Counted from the first letter of the stretch, positions 17,802 through 26,165 are shown. The stretch: DNA of 64,000 nt from Clostridium sp. BSD9I1 (GCF_900185645.1 NZ_FYAM01000011.1:124001-188000), one strand, 5' to 3'. A program made the numbers and translations. Notes: generated by a model from the letters alone, not told the origin.

Positions 17802-17858
17802 TGTATTTATTTTCCATTATTATATCATATTTATTATTTAGACAAAATAAAAAACACC
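17802..17858. repeat. 57-bp duplicated intergenic segment, copy 2
   Basis: This matches 16442-16498 at 53 of 57 positions. Here the terminator half-hairpin is cut off after AAAACACC, so the copy is truncated relative to copy 1. Confidence 0.75.
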
Positions 17859-17934
17859 TATAAATTAAATCTGGAAATTGTTTGATCTGCCCTGCTTTGC
17901 CAGGTAACTACTTTATCCCATAGACCTGAGATTA

Positions 17935-17964
17935 TGAATAAAAATGCTTACTTGGTAAATAATA
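17935..17964 (+). promoter_or_regulatory. Possible sigma-G-type promoter of the ger operon
   Basis: TGAATA (17935-17940), a 17-bp spacer and AATAATA (17958-17964) resemble the forespore sigma-G pattern (TGMATA-N17/18-CATANTA). The match at -10 is partial. It would support the GerKA start at 18012. Confidence 0.25.
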
Positions 17965-18011
17965 AAAAAAGTTACCTTCTATTACAAATTCGGTATAGAA
18001 AGGTGGTTTAT

Positions 18012-19541
18012 ATGAGCAAAGAATATAAAAATATTCAAATTTCCAATACGCTAAAAGAAAATGTGGATTTTATAAAATCTATTTTAGAAAACAATATATC
18101 TATCATATACAAAGAATTTGAGAGCAGGGCTAAAAACAGCCTCCTATTTTGCATTATATTTTCAGAAAACCAATGTGATATAGATAGAATATCTAGAAAT
18201 ATTTTGAATCCAATTATGTCTACAGAACTTGGGAATCATATACCCAATGATAATAGAATTGACTTAATATTAAATAAAGTAGTTTTAACTTATGATAATA
18301 ATAGGTTAAAAGATATCGAAGCATGTATTGATAACATTTTAAACGGAAACACAATTTTATTTGTAGATGGATGCAGCGAAGCTATTTCAATAAATACAGA
18401 ACAGAAAATACAAAGATCTATAACTGAACCAGAATCAAACAAAGTAACACGAGGTCCAAAAGAAGGCTTTACAGAAGCTATAGAAACAAATATAGCTTTA
18501 ATCCAGCAAATAATTCATTCTCCTGAACTAAAGTTCAAGACTTTAACTTTGGGAGTGCAGACAAAAAGTAAGATCTGCATAGTTTACATGGATAATATCG
18601 CTTCTCACGATATACTTTGTGAATTAGAAAAAAGGCTAGACCTAATTGATGTAGATGCTATTATAGACTCTCATTATATTGAAGAATTCATTACTGATAC
18701 ACCATTGTCTGTATTCAACACAACTGGGTATACTGATAGGCCAGATGTTGCCTGCGGGAAACTGCTTGAAGGAAGAATTTTATTAATTTGCAATGGAAGC
18801 CCTGATGTAATTACGCTGCCCTTTATTTTTCTTGAAAACTTTCAATCCAATGAAGATTATTATAAAGGCTTTGCTGCAGCAAGTTTTTATAGAATTTTAA
18901 GGTTTATGGCATTTATTATTACTACATGTACTCCAGCTATATATCTAGCTATAACTACATATCATCAGGAGTTATTACCTACACCGCTTTTAGTAAGTAT
19001 ATTGGCCTCCAGGGATTCTGTCCCTTTCCCAACTATAGTGGAGCTGATATTTATGCTTTTTGTATTTGAGCTTATTATAGAAGCCAGTAGAAGACTCCCT
19101 TCAAATATAGGGCAGACAGTTAGTATTGTTGGGGCCCTAGTTCTTGGTGAAGCTGCAGTTTCCGCTAGATTTATCAGCGCACCTATAATAATAATAACTG
19201 CAATAACAGGTACTTCAAGTTTTTTAGTTCCATCTATAGAAGGACCAATTGTTTTTATAAGAATAATGAATCTTATTTTCGCTGCACTTCTTGGACTATA
19301 TGGCTTTATATTTTCCATAATTATACTTGAAATATACCTATTTTCTCTACGGTCATTTGGAATTCCCTATACTCTAGGACTTTCAACCTTTAGAAAATAT
19401 GACCTTCAGGATACTTTAATAAGATCTCCCTGGTGGTATATGAAATATAGACCAAGACTTATATCAGCGAAAAATTTTCTTCGTCAAAAAGTTAAAGGGA
19501 ATAATTTTCCCAAAGGTGGTAACGATGAAAGGAATAAGTAA
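18012..19541 (+). CDS. gerKA: Spore germination protein, GerA family subunit A
   Basis: The 509-residue protein is the A subunit of a nutrient germinant receptor of the spore inner membrane. The N-terminal soluble domain (about 1-240) is followed by the family motif VDAIIDSHYIEEFITD and the conserved PFIFLENFQSNEDYY. A C-terminal membrane domain then has TPAIYLA, ASRRLPSNIGQTVSIVGALV and the typical end RSPWWYMKYRP. I chose the ATG at 18012 (AGGTGG upstream) over the in-frame ATG at 17934, which has no ribosome site. First gene of a four-gene ger operon. The subtype name (K) is by clostridial habit. Confidence 0.9.
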   Translation: MSKEYKNIQISNTLKENVDFIKSILENNISIIYKEFESRAKNSLLFCIIFSENQCDIDRISRNILNPIMSTELGNHIPNDNRIDLILNKVVLTYDNNRLKDIEACIDNILNGNTILFVDGCSEAISINTEQKIQRSITEPESNKVTRGPKEGFTEAIETNIALIQQIIHSPELKFKTLTLGVQTKSKICIVYMDNIASHDILCELEKRLDLIDVDAIIDSHYIEEFITDTPLSVFNTTGYTDRPDVACGKLLEGRILLICNGSPDVITLPFIFLENFQSNEDYYKGFAAASFYRILRFMAFIITTCTPAIYLAITTYHQELLPTPLLVSILASRDSVPFPTIVELIFMLFVFELIIEASRRLPSNIGQTVSIVGALVLGEAAVSARFISAPIIIITAITGTSSFLVPSIEGPIVFIRIMNLIFAALLGLYGFIFSIIILEIYLFSLRSFGIPYTLGLSTFRKYDLQDTLIRSPWWYMKYRPRLISAKNFLRQKVKGNNFPKGGNDERNK

Positions 19542-20691
19542 ATGGGGTTTAGCTTTTATATTACTAATAAACTCTATATTACTCTCAGGCTGCTGGAGCT
19601 ATAACGAAGTAAATGACAGGTTAATAGCAACTTCTGCAGGTATTGATTATATTGAAAAAAGTGAAAAATATAGAGTTACTATAAAGGCTATTAATGCAAA
19701 GCCAGGTGAGAGCGGAGTAAATATTATACCAGAAGTTATATCTGTAGAGGGAGATGGAGTATTTGATGCAATAAGAAAATCAGCTCCATTATTGGGAAAA
19801 AAAACTTTTTGGAGCCATATGCAAACTTTAATAATAAACGAAAATATAGCTTCTAAGGATATTCTAAACACAATTGACTTTTTTAATCGTGATCCAGAGG
19901 TAAGACAGGATTGTACGGTTTATATTACTTCAAGTAAAACCGCAGAGGAAATAATACGATTAGAAGCTAACCTCCAAGAAAAGATGAACTATAACTTAAG
20001 CGATGCAATAAAGACTCAAAGATTTGTAGGTTCATTTCCTGCACTTGATCTTCATGAATTTATAGTACGTTCAATGGAGGACACTGTTGAGCCTATTCTT
20101 CCAATTATAGATTTTCACTCGGATGGAGATTTAGCTCCAAACCTAGGAGGATCTGCTATATTTCTTAAAGACAAAATGATTGGCAAACTAAGTAGTAATG
20201 AGACACTGTTCACCTTACTAATAAGGGACGACATTATTAGTCCTTTACTATTGATTGCTATTAATAAAGAAGGCTTAGAAAAAGATATTCCAAAAATTAC
20301 TCTTGAAATTTATAAATCAAAGTCCAAAATAACAGCAAATATAGATAATGAAGATATAAAAATTATTATAAATATTGAAATTGATGCAGGCATTGCAGAA
20401 CTAGGTACTCCCCTTGATTTTTCAAAATTAGAATATACTGACGCAGTAAAGTCACTAGGTGAGGAAGAAATAAAAAGCCAAATTATCGGAACAGTTAAAA
20501 GGGTCCAAAGGAAGTATAAATCAGATATCTTTGGCTTTGGAAAGGCTGTACAAATAAGTGATCCTAGGCTATGGAAAATGATAAAAACTGAATGGCCCGA
20601 TAAATTTAGCACACTGCCCGTATCGATAAACTTGAAATTAAATATTACAAATACCGGAAAAACTACGAAGTCATTAGGAGGAAGTGAATGA
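19525..20691 (+). CDS. gerKC: Spore germination lipoprotein, Ger(x)C family subunit C
   Basis: The 388-residue lipoprotein has a signal peptide and lipobox LLSGCWSYNEVNDR, with the lipidated Cys near residue 23. GerC subunits are anchored to the spore inner membrane and complete the A/B/C germinant receptor. The start ATG at 19525 follows AAAGGTGG and overlaps the gerKA end by 17 bp, so the two are translationally linked. The SHMQTLIINE, FFNRDPEVR and NLGGSAIF segments are family landmarks. The C-terminal part ends in the usual long beta/alpha domain. Confidence 0.9.
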   Translation: MKGISKWGLAFILLINSILLSGCWSYNEVNDRLIATSAGIDYIEKSEKYRVTIKAINAKPGESGVNIIPEVISVEGDGVFDAIRKSAPLLGKKTFWSHMQTLIINENIASKDILNTIDFFNRDPEVRQDCTVYITSSKTAEEIIRLEANLQEKMNYNLSDAIKTQRFVGSFPALDLHEFIVRSMEDTVEPILPIIDFHSDGDLAPNLGGSAIFLKDKMIGKLSSNETLFTLLIRDDIISPLLLIAINKEGLEKDIPKITLEIYKSKSKITANIDNEDIKIIINIEIDAGIAELGTPLDFSKLEYTDAVKSLGEEEIKSQIIGTVKRVQRKYKSDIFGFGKAVQISDPRLWKMIKTEWPDKFSTLPVSINLKLNITNTGKTTKSLGGSE

Positions 20692-20905
20692 TTTGAATAT
20701 ATTTCTAGTCATTTTATTATACGCATTTTTATTCATAATAGATGGCTACCCTATAGTGAAAGGCTATAAAAAATGTAGCCCTCTTTCTTATTTGATAATA
20801 TTTTTTACAGCTTTTTCTTTGAGTATTTTAACATCTTTAAGGATAAAGGTGCCAAGTCCAGCAAAAGGTATAGAGAATATAATACTATTTATAATAGGAA
20901 AATAG
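20684..20905 (+). CDS. Small two-helix membrane protein within the ger operon
   Basis: The 70-73 residue protein has two hydrophobic segments (IFLVILLYAFLFIIDGYPI and YLIIFFTAFSLSILTSL) and a short basic loop between. The frame opens at GTG 20684. The better start is probably TTG 20693, which is 11 nt after AGGAGG. It overlaps the end of gerKC and lies 10 bp before gerKB, so it is part of the receptor operon. Small GerD-like or GerX additions to ger operons are known (some Bacillus operons carry a small 'D subunit' gene with two helices), and this may be such a D subunit. Confidence 0.7.
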   Translation: MNDLNIFLVILLYAFLFIIDGYPIVKGYKKCSPLSYLIIFFTAFSLSILTSLRIKVPSPAKGIENIILFIIGK

Positions 20906-20915
20906 GAGATTTTCT

Positions 20916-22007
20916 ATGAGGGAAGTAATATCAAAAAAACAAACTATTGCTTTAATTGCAGCATTTATATTAGATGGCTCAATAATACTTCCTACTGCAC
21001 CAGAAGCAGGTCGAGATTTATGGCTTTCTATAATAATAGCAATTTTTATTTCTTGTGGATTGTTTTGGCTTTATTCAGAAATACAGATGCTTTATGTAGG
21101 TAAAGACCTCTTTGATGTATGTAATTTAACCCTAGGCAAATTCATTGGTACCCTATTAAATATATTATACATTTGGTACTTTCTACATTTAGCCTCATTG
21201 ACCTTAAGAGATTTCGGGGAATTTATGAGTGTTCTTACAATGCCTGAAACACCAAAGTTTGTTATAATGCTTGTACCATGCTTTATTTCCGCATATGCAG
21301 TAAAAAAAGGCATTGAGGTAATAGGACGATTCTCATTATTTTCAAGCATATTTACATTTACTATAATAATTATTCTTGGTATATTATTAACACCTGAAAT
21401 AGATATCAAAAATATGCTTCCCATAATGGGCGATGGTGTACCTAGAGTAATAGTAGGCGCTTGGTCAGCTGTAACGTTCCCTTTTGGTGAATGTGTTATA
21501 TTTCTTTGTATAACAAATAACATCAATGATTCTAAGCTTGTTAAAAAATCATATTTTACAGGGCTTGCTATAGGAGGGTTATTTTTATTATTTGCTAGTT
21601 TATGCGAAATATTAACATTAGGTGAGGAAATGTATGGTTCATTATACTTTCCAGCTTATAGAGCGCTAAGCAGAATACGTATTGGAGATTTTATTCAAAG
21701 ACTTGAAATAATCGGAGGCCTAGTACTAAATGTATTTGGGCTCATTAAAATAAGTATATGCATATATGCCAGTTCCATAGGAATCAGCAAGATATTAAAA
21801 GTGCAGGATTATACAGCAATAGTAATTCCAGTAGTCTTGGTAATGTTTAATCTTTCAAATATACTTTATGAAAACATAATGGAACTAGTATCTTGGACTT
21901 CACAGATTTATAAATATTATGCACTTCCTTTTCAGCTGTTTTTTCCTATTATAATTCTTATTGTATCAAAGATAAAAAACACCAAAGATACTAATGTGCC
22001 TCTATAG
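20916..22007 (+). CDS. gerKB: Spore germination permease, GerB family subunit B
   Basis: The 363-residue protein with about ten helices belongs to the APC-superfamily endospore germination permeases, the subunit thought to bind the germinant (usually an amino acid). It opens with the family start KKQTIALIAAFILDGSIILPT. The conserved segments FGEFMSVLTMPETP and GVWSAVTFPFGE (here VGAWSAVTFPFGE) are visible. RBS TAGGAG. It is the last gene of the operon; the order A-C-small-B is used instead of the Bacillus A-B-C. Confidence 0.9.
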   Translation: MREVISKKQTIALIAAFILDGSIILPTAPEAGRDLWLSIIIAIFISCGLFWLYSEIQMLYVGKDLFDVCNLTLGKFIGTLLNILYIWYFLHLASLTLRDFGEFMSVLTMPETPKFVIMLVPCFISAYAVKKGIEVIGRFSLFSSIFTFTIIIILGILLTPEIDIKNMLPIMGDGVPRVIVGAWSAVTFPFGECVIFLCITNNINDSKLVKKSYFTGLAIGGLFLLFASLCEILTLGEEMYGSLYFPAYRALSRIRIGDFIQRLEIIGGLVLNVFGLIKISICIYASSIGISKILKVQDYTAIVIPVVLVMFNLSNILYENIMELVSWTSQIYKYYALPFQLFFPIIILIVSKIKNTKDTNVPL

Positions 22008-22018
22008 CCAAGGCACTT

Positions 22019-22054
22019 CTTGCCACGTGCCACCCACGTGGCAAGTGGCAAGTT
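22019..22054. repeat. G/C-rich palindromic repeat, compact variant
   Basis: CTTGCCACGTG, CCACCC and CACGTGGCAAG form a short inverted repeat that reuses the words of the 28-bp-arm repeat. Its reverse complement is at 24478-24509. It lies between the convergent ger operon and the amino acid ABC operon and could work as a terminator. Confidence 0.75.
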
Positions 22055-22058
22055 ATTA

Positions 22059-22781
22059 TTACATTACCTTTTCTAAGAATTCTTTAGCACGAGCAGATTT
22101 TGGCTTTGAGAAGAAAACTTGAGGAGTATTATCTTCGATTATCTGTCCTCCATCTAAAAAACAAATACGATCTGCTACTTCACGAGCAAAGCCCATTTCA
22201 TGAGTTACTAGCACCATAGTAATACCAGTACCTGCAAGGCCCTTAATTACATTGAGCACTTCCTTTACCATCTCTGGATCAAGGGCGCTTGTAGGTTCAT
22301 CAAATAAAATTACCTCAGGATCCATAGCAAGGGCACGAGCTATTGCAACACGCTGTTTTTGTCCTCCAGAAAGTGTTGCTGGATATACCTCTGCCTTTTC
22401 TGAAAGACCCACCTGTGAAAGCAGACTTAGTGCTTTATCTTCAGCTTCACTTTTGCTCATCTTCTTCACCTTTGTAGGAGCATAAATCATATTTTCCATA
22501 ACAGTCATATGAGGGAACAAGTTAAAATGCTGAAATACCATCCCAACCTTTTGTCTTATTGCCATTATATCTGTACCTTTGTCAGTAATATCAACCTCAT
22601 CAATAAAAATCTTACCTGAAGTTGGAGTCTCCAGTAAATTCATACATCTAAGCAATGTTGACTTCCCACTGCCAGAGGGACCAATTATAGCTACAATTTC
22701 ACCTTTTTTAATTTCCATTGAAATATTATTGAGTACTGTAAGTTTGCCAAAAGTTTTTGACACATTCTCAACGTTTATCAC
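22059..22781 (-). CDS. Polar amino acid ABC importer, ATP-binding protein (GlnQ-like)
   Basis: The protein of about 240 residues has the complete ABC set: Walker [11 protein letters not shown]-loop [13 protein letters not shown], signature [15 protein letters not shown], Walker [15 protein letters not shown] and the H-loop [12 protein letters not shown]. It powers uptake with the neighbouring permease and binding protein. I chose the GTG at 22781 (AAAGGCGGG upstream, protein starting [13 protein letters not shown]). The frame also runs upstream to a TTG at 22802. The start overlaps the permease end by 14 bp. The exact amino acid is not determined. Confidence 0.92.
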   Translation of the reverse strand: MINVENVSKTFGKLTVLNNISMEIKKGEIVAIIGPSGSGKSTLLRCMNLLETPTSGKIFIDEVDITDKGTDIMAIRQKVGMVFQHFNLFPHMTVMENMIYAPTKVKKMSKSEAEDKALSLLSQVGLSEKAEVYPATLSGGQKQRVAIARALAMDPEVILFDEPTSALDPEMVKEVLNVIKGLAGTGITMVLVTHEMGFAREVADRICFLDGGQIIEDNTPQVFFSKPKSARAKEFLEKVM

Positions 22782-23439
22782 TTCTATTAACCCGCCTTTC
22801 AATCCATTTTCCTATCATAGATAACACCATTACCAAAACGTAATAATACACAGAAATAACTGCATACGGTTCGAAGGCACGATAAGTATCGGATACAATC
22901 ATTTGTCCAGCTCGCAGTAATTCCACAACCCCAATGGTGGAAATTAATGTAGTATTTTTCATAAGTCCAATAAACTCATTAATTAAACTTGGCATAACAC
23001 TTTTAATAGCCTGTGGAAATATAATATCCCTGATAGTTTTTCCATAAGGCACTCCAAGGGCCATCGCCGCTTCCCTCTGTCCTATATCTACCGCCTGAAT
23101 ACCTCCACGTAAGCTCTCAGAAATGTACGCTGCTGAATTAAATGCAAAAGTTATGCATCCTAGTTCAAAATTTGAAAGAGCTTTTAGTGCAGGAAATAAT
23201 TGCGGAAGTCCGAAATATACCATAAACACCTGTACTAATAGAGGTACTCCTCTAAAAACAGATGTGTAAAATGCCCCAAATGCTCTCAGCACTTTAAATC
23301 TTGATAATTTCATAAGCGATAATGGAATAGAAATCAGTATGCCTAATAATAAAGATACAGCTGTTACATTAATGGTTGTAATGGTTGCCCTATATAAATA
23401 TGGCAAATATTTCATCATAAAACTAAAATCAAGTTGCAT
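22768..23439 (-). CDS. Polar amino acid ABC importer, permease
   Basis: The 223-residue protein of the His/Glu/Gln/Arg permease family has about five helices. The N-terminal [20 protein letters not shown] and the EAA loop [20 protein letters not shown] (interaction with the ATPase) followed by [19 protein letters not shown] are clear. A single permease gene suggests a homodimer. It sits between the ATPase gene (overlap 14 bp) and the substrate-binding protein gene (107 bp gap) on the same strand. Confidence 0.92.
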   Translation of the reverse strand: MQLDFSFMMKYLPYLYRATITTINVTAVSLLLGILISIPLSLMKLSRFKVLRAFGAFYTSVFRGVPLLVQVFMVYFGLPQLFPALKALSNFELGCITFAFNSAAYISESLRGGIQAVDIGQREAAMALGVPYGKTIRDIIFPQAIKSVMPSLINEFIGLMKNTTLISTIGVVELLRAGQMIVSDTYRAFEPYAVISVYYYVLVMVLSMIGKWIERRVNRSDKR

Positions 23440-23546
23440 ATAAATTCTCCTTTATAAAATTAGATACAAGCCATAAAAATTACCTTCCCATCAGTAATCC
23501 TTACAGCTTGTACTATCTCTTTTTCTAGTTAAATTATTTTAAAGTA

Positions 23547-24365
23547 CTAATCTACGTAATCTTCCCCTAGCCATTTTGTAATTATTTGCTTCAATGTACC
23601 ATCTTCTTTTAATTTTTTAATTTCCTTGTTAAAAACAGGTACAAGTTCGCTTCCTTTTGGGAAACCAATATTAAATGTATCTAAGGATCCTAACTCTACT
23701 TCCTTTGAATCTATAACGAAAAATGATAGCCCCTCATTTTCTGATGATATTTTTTTAGCCCCTGTTCCGCCAGTAATTGCTGCATCTACACGCCCCATAG
23801 CTAATTCCTGAGTAACTGCAGCTTGACCGTCAAATGTTACTAATTGCGCCCCTTTAATTTTCTTAATGATATCCTCGTAGTTAGTACCTGTACTACATGC
23901 AACTTTTTTACCGTTCAAGTCTGCTACTGAGTCTATACTTGACCCCTTCTTTATTAATACCCCAACTTTACCTGTAGCATACTTGTCTGAAAAGTCTATG
24001 CTCTTAGCACGTTCTTCAGTATAACTCATTCCAGAGATTACGAAGTCCGCTTGCTTTGCTTGAAGAGAACCAATTAAACTAGAAAAAGGCATATTCATTA
24101 TTTCATATGTGAAACCAAGGTCTTGTGACATTTTGTTTAAAATGTCTATGTCCAACCCTTCATATACTTCTTTCCCCTTTGAATCTACTGTTACTGTTTC
24201 AAAGTACTTATAGTTAGCACTCATAGCTACCTTCAAGTGTTTTCCTGATAATGCTTTTCCACTATTTTCAGCAGCCGCTGGAGCTGAATCAGCTTTTTTT
24301 CCACATCCAGCTAGTGTAACAGTACATAATGTTAATGCAAGAATAAACTTTATCACTTTTTTCAT
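23547..24365 (-). CDS. Polar amino acid ABC importer, substrate-binding lipoprotein
   Basis: The 272-residue lipoprotein has the signal and lipobox LTLCTVTLAGCGKK (Cys near residue 21), then a type II periplasmic-binding fold of family 3. The motif YEGLDIDILNKMSQDLGF and SGMSYTEERAKSIDFSDKYA are typical of polar or aromatic amino acid binding proteins. In Gram-positives it is tethered to the outer face of the membrane and hands the substrate to the permease downstream. First gene of the operon, with a consensus promoter and a palindrome upstream. Confidence 0.92.
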   Translation of the reverse strand: MKKVIKFILALTLCTVTLAGCGKKADSAPAAAENSGKALSGKHLKVAMSANYKYFETVTVDSKGKEVYEGLDIDILNKMSQDLGFTYEIMNMPFSSLIGSLQAKQADFVISGMSYTEERAKSIDFSDKYATGKVGVLIKKGSSIDSVADLNGKKVACSTGTNYEDIIKKIKGAQLVTFDGQAAVTQELAMGRVDAAITGGTGAKKISSENEGLSFFVIDSKEVELGSLDTFNIGFPKGSELVPVFNKEIKKLKEDGTLKQIITKWLGEDYVD

Positions 24366-24409
24366 TGCTTTTCCCCCTAATATTTACTACTTAATTTGAC
24401 GATAGAATA

Positions 24410-24438
24410 ATTATACTACCACTTGCATAATAATGCAA
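24410..24438 (-). promoter_or_regulatory. Promoter of the amino acid ABC operon with palindrome over the -35
   Basis: A minus-strand -35 TTGCAT (24433-24438), 17-bp spacer and -10 TATAAT (24410-24415). The inverted repeat TTGCAT-AATA-ATGCAA (24423-24438) covers the -35 and part of the spacer, a sensible repressor site. Confidence 0.6.
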
Positions 24439-24477
24439 TATGTTTTATGTATATTTATAAGCTTATATGCAAAAATA

Positions 24478-24509
24478 AACTTGCCACGTGGGTGGCACGT
24501 GGCAAGTGG
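24478..24509. repeat. G/C-rich palindromic repeat, compact variant
   Basis: AACTTGCCACGTGGG then TGGCACGTGGCAAGTGG is the reverse complement of the 22019-22054 copy over most of its length. It sits in the short gap between the greA-type gene and the ABC operon. Confidence 0.75.
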
Positions 24510-24516
24510 TAAATTT

Positions 24517-24984
24517 CTATGTAATTTTAAGTATTTTAATTGTATAATCACCTTCTGGTGAACTTACTACGCAGGTACTGCCGACTTTCTTTTTATATAT
24601 GGCAGCTCCTAGTGGAGATTCCACTCCAATACGCCACTCTGCTGGATTGCTTTTTAATGTAGTAGTTAAAGTTATTTCCTGCTGCTCTTCATCTTCTACA
24701 AATTCTATTAGTATTTTATCTCCAATATTACATTCATCAATGCGGACTTCATCCGCCACTTTTGATGTTCTAATCATCCTTCTTAGGTACCCTAGTCTTC
24801 GGTTATTTTCATAATATCGCTGCTTAGCTGCTATATACTCAGCATTTTCTGATCTGTCACCGTGTGCTGCTGCCACCATCTTTTCACGAGCTATTTCTGC
24901 TCTTAGCGTTGTATTTCTATAATCATACTCCTTTTGCAAGGCTTCTAAATCTTCCTTTGTTAAGATATTATGCATATTACTCAC
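24517..24984 (-). CDS. greA: GreA/GreB-family transcription elongation factor
   Basis: The 155-residue protein has the Gre layout: N-terminal coiled coil with the acidic tip AHGDRSENAEYIAAKQ (GreA has GDLSENAEY) and a C-terminal FKBP-like domain with SPLGAAIYKKKVG. Gre factors enter the secondary channel of RNA polymerase and stimulate cleavage of backtracked RNA. The tip Asp and Glu are kept; the Leu between them is Arg here. It may be a second greA paralog, not the housekeeping one. A promoter lies just upstream. Confidence 0.85.
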   Translation of the reverse strand: MSNMHNILTKEDLEALQKEYDYRNTTLRAEIAREKMVAAAHGDRSENAEYIAAKQRYYENNRRLGYLRRMIRTSKVADEVRIDECNIGDKILIEFVEDEEQQEITLTTTLKSNPAEWRIGVESPLGAAIYKKKVGSTCVVSSPEGDYTIKILKIT

Positions 24985-25020
24985 CCTTCAATTAATATAA
25001 TTACCTATTTTTGTAATATA

Positions 25021-25049
25021 ATTATACGTTATTAACCTATTTCTGTAAA
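25021..25049 (-). promoter_or_regulatory. Promoter of the greA-type gene
   Basis: A minus-strand -35 TTTACA (25044-25049), 17-bp spacer and -10 TATAAT (25021-25026), about 37 bp upstream of the start codon. Confidence 0.6.
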
Positions 25050-25106
25050 TAATATTATGGAATAATATAGGCAATTTATCTTTCCTAATTTATAGATTTA
25101 TTTTAT

Positions 25107-25249
25107 AAAAACGCTTCCGAGCGTATCTTTATGTGAAATTTTAAACATAAGCTCAAATAATATAGGAAATGCAATTTATTTCACATATACGACATATTAT
25201 TATATTTTTAAACTTTTCTATTTATGATAAGATAACTTTCGTCACATAC
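25107..25249 (+). promoter_or_regulatory. Structured leader upstream of tRNA cluster 1
   Basis: It contains the hairpin ACGCT-TCCG-AGCGT (25111-25124), then GTATCTTTATG, then a long-range inverted pair TATGTGAAAT (25130-25139) with ATTTCACATA (25178-25187), then TTTATGATAA and a promoter-like stretch. The same order with different but still pairing bases precedes cluster 2 (25584-25780). The strand of action is not certain; read on the minus strand the first hairpin also looks like a terminator. Confidence 0.4.
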
Positions 25250-25324
25250 TGGGATGTCGCCAAGCGGTAAGGCACGGCACTTTGACTGCCGCATTCGTAG
25301 GTTCGAATCCTGCTATCCCAGCCA
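25250..25324 (+). tRNA. tRNA-Gln (anticodon TTG)
   Basis: The cloverleaf is complete: acceptor TGGGATG with TATCCCA, anticodon loop CTTTGAC, T-arm GGTTCGAATCC and encoded CCA. First gene of a three-tRNA cluster. Confidence 0.95.
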
Positions 25325-25325
25325 C

Positions 25326-25401
25326 GGTTCACTAGCTCAGTTGGTAGAGCACATGACTTTTAATCATGTTGTCCGGGGTTCGATTCCCCGGTGAGCCACC
25401 A
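25326..25401 (+). tRNA. tRNA-Lys (anticodon TTT)
   Basis: Acceptor GGTTCAC pairs with GTGAGCC; D-arm GCTCAGTTGGTAGAGC; anticodon loop CTTTTAA; T-loop GTTCGATTC; encoded CCA. It starts one base after the preceding tRNA. Confidence 0.95.
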
Positions 25402-25415
25402 AATAAATTTAATAT

Positions 25416-25499
25416 GCAGGTGTGGCGGAATTGGCAGACGCACTAGACTTAGGATCTAGCGCCTACGGCTTGCAGGTTCAACTCCTGTCACCTGCACCA
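25416..25499 (+). tRNA. tRNA-Leu (anticodon TAG)
   Basis: Class II tRNA with a long variable arm. Acceptor GCAGGTG pairs with CACCTGC; anticodon loop CTTAGGA; T-loop GTTCAACTC; encoded CCA. Last gene before a strong terminator. Confidence 0.95.
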
Positions 25500-25500
25500 T

Positions 25501-25542
25501 AAAAAAGATAGATACTTATTTTAAATAAGTATCTATCTTTTT
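25501..25542 (+). terminator. Terminator of tRNA cluster 1
   Basis: A near-perfect hairpin with arms AAAAAGATAGATACTTATT and AATAAGTATCTATCTTTTT ends in a T-run. Confidence 0.9.
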
Positions 25543-25583
25543 TATTTTTACCTCACACTGAACCTAGAGGATTTAAGACTTAT

Positions 25584-25780
25584 AAAAACGTGTCCGTGTG
25601 TATCTTTATGCAAAATGTCGAATATATTGTCGAATAGTAAAGGTATTATGACTTATTTTTTGCATACCCCTCATTATCAACTTTATAACCTTTTTATTTA
25701 TGATAACATATCTTTTGTCGCAAACAATAGTTCTTATGGAAACATAGTACATGCAGTTTAGTTTGCAAAGTTTAAAATAT
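25584..25780 (+). promoter_or_regulatory. Structured leader upstream of tRNA cluster 2
   Basis: It repeats the architecture of 25107-25249: TATAAAAACG, hairpin ACGTG-TCCG-TGTGT (25588-25601, with G-U pairs), GTATCTTTATG, the inverted pair TATGCAAAA (25607-25615) with TTTTGCATA (25658-25666), then TTATTTATGATAA. The stems keep pairing although their bases changed, which suggests a conserved structure. Confidence 0.4.
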
Positions 25781-25857
<77 letters not shown>

Positions 25858-25862
25858 AATAT

Positions 25863-25938
25863 GCGCCATTAGCTCAGTTGGTAGAGCACCTGACTCTTAA
25901 TCAGGGTGTCCTGGGTTCGAATCCCTGATGGCGCACCA
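25863..25938 (+). tRNA. tRNA-Lys (anticodon CTT)
   Basis: Acceptor GCGCCAT pairs with ATGGCGC; anticodon loop CTCTTAA; T-loop GTTCGAATC; encoded CCA. With the TTT tRNA in cluster 1, both lysine codons have their own tRNA. Confidence 0.95.
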
Positions 25939-25954
25939 TTAACAAATTTTATAT

Positions 25955-26030
25955 CGGGGTGTAGCGCAGATGGGAGCGCGCGTGGTTTGGGACCATGAGG
26001 TCGCAGGTTCAATCCCTGTCACCCCGACCA
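25955..26030 (+). tRNA. tRNA-Pro (anticodon TGG)
   Basis: Acceptor CGGGGTG pairs with CACCCCG; anticodon loop TTTGGGA; T-loop GTTCAATCC; encoded CCA. Confidence 0.95.
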
Positions 26031-26038
26031 CAAAACCT

Positions 26039-26112
26039 GCGGGTGTAACTCAATGGTAGAGTGCTAGCCTTCCAAGCTAGTTACGAGGGTTCGATTCCCT
26101 TCACCCGCTCCA
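26039..26112 (+). tRNA. tRNA-Gly (anticodon TCC)
   Basis: Acceptor GCGGGTG pairs with CACCCGC; anticodon loop CTTCCAA; T-loop GTTCGATTC; encoded CCA. Last gene of the cluster. Confidence 0.95.
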
Positions 26113-26121
26113 TAAATAATG

Positions 26122-26153
26122 AAAACACAAAGGATAAAATTCCTTTGTGTTTT
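26122..26153 (+). terminator. Terminator of tRNA cluster 2
   Basis: Perfect arms AAAACACAAAGGA and TCCTTTGTGTTTT with a 6-nt loop, followed by more T. Confidence 0.9.
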
Positions 26154-26165
26154 TTATTGTCTTCT

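Noticed and set aside
17934-18011. In-frame upstream ATG for GerKA, 26 codons earlier
   Set aside because: It has no ribosome site, the added residues are unlike GerA N-termini, and it overlaps a promoter-like stretch.
25100-25780. T-box or other amino-acid riboswitch before the tRNA clusters
   Set aside because: No T-box sequence (TGGNACCGCG) or specifier loop is present, and tRNA genes are not T-box targets.
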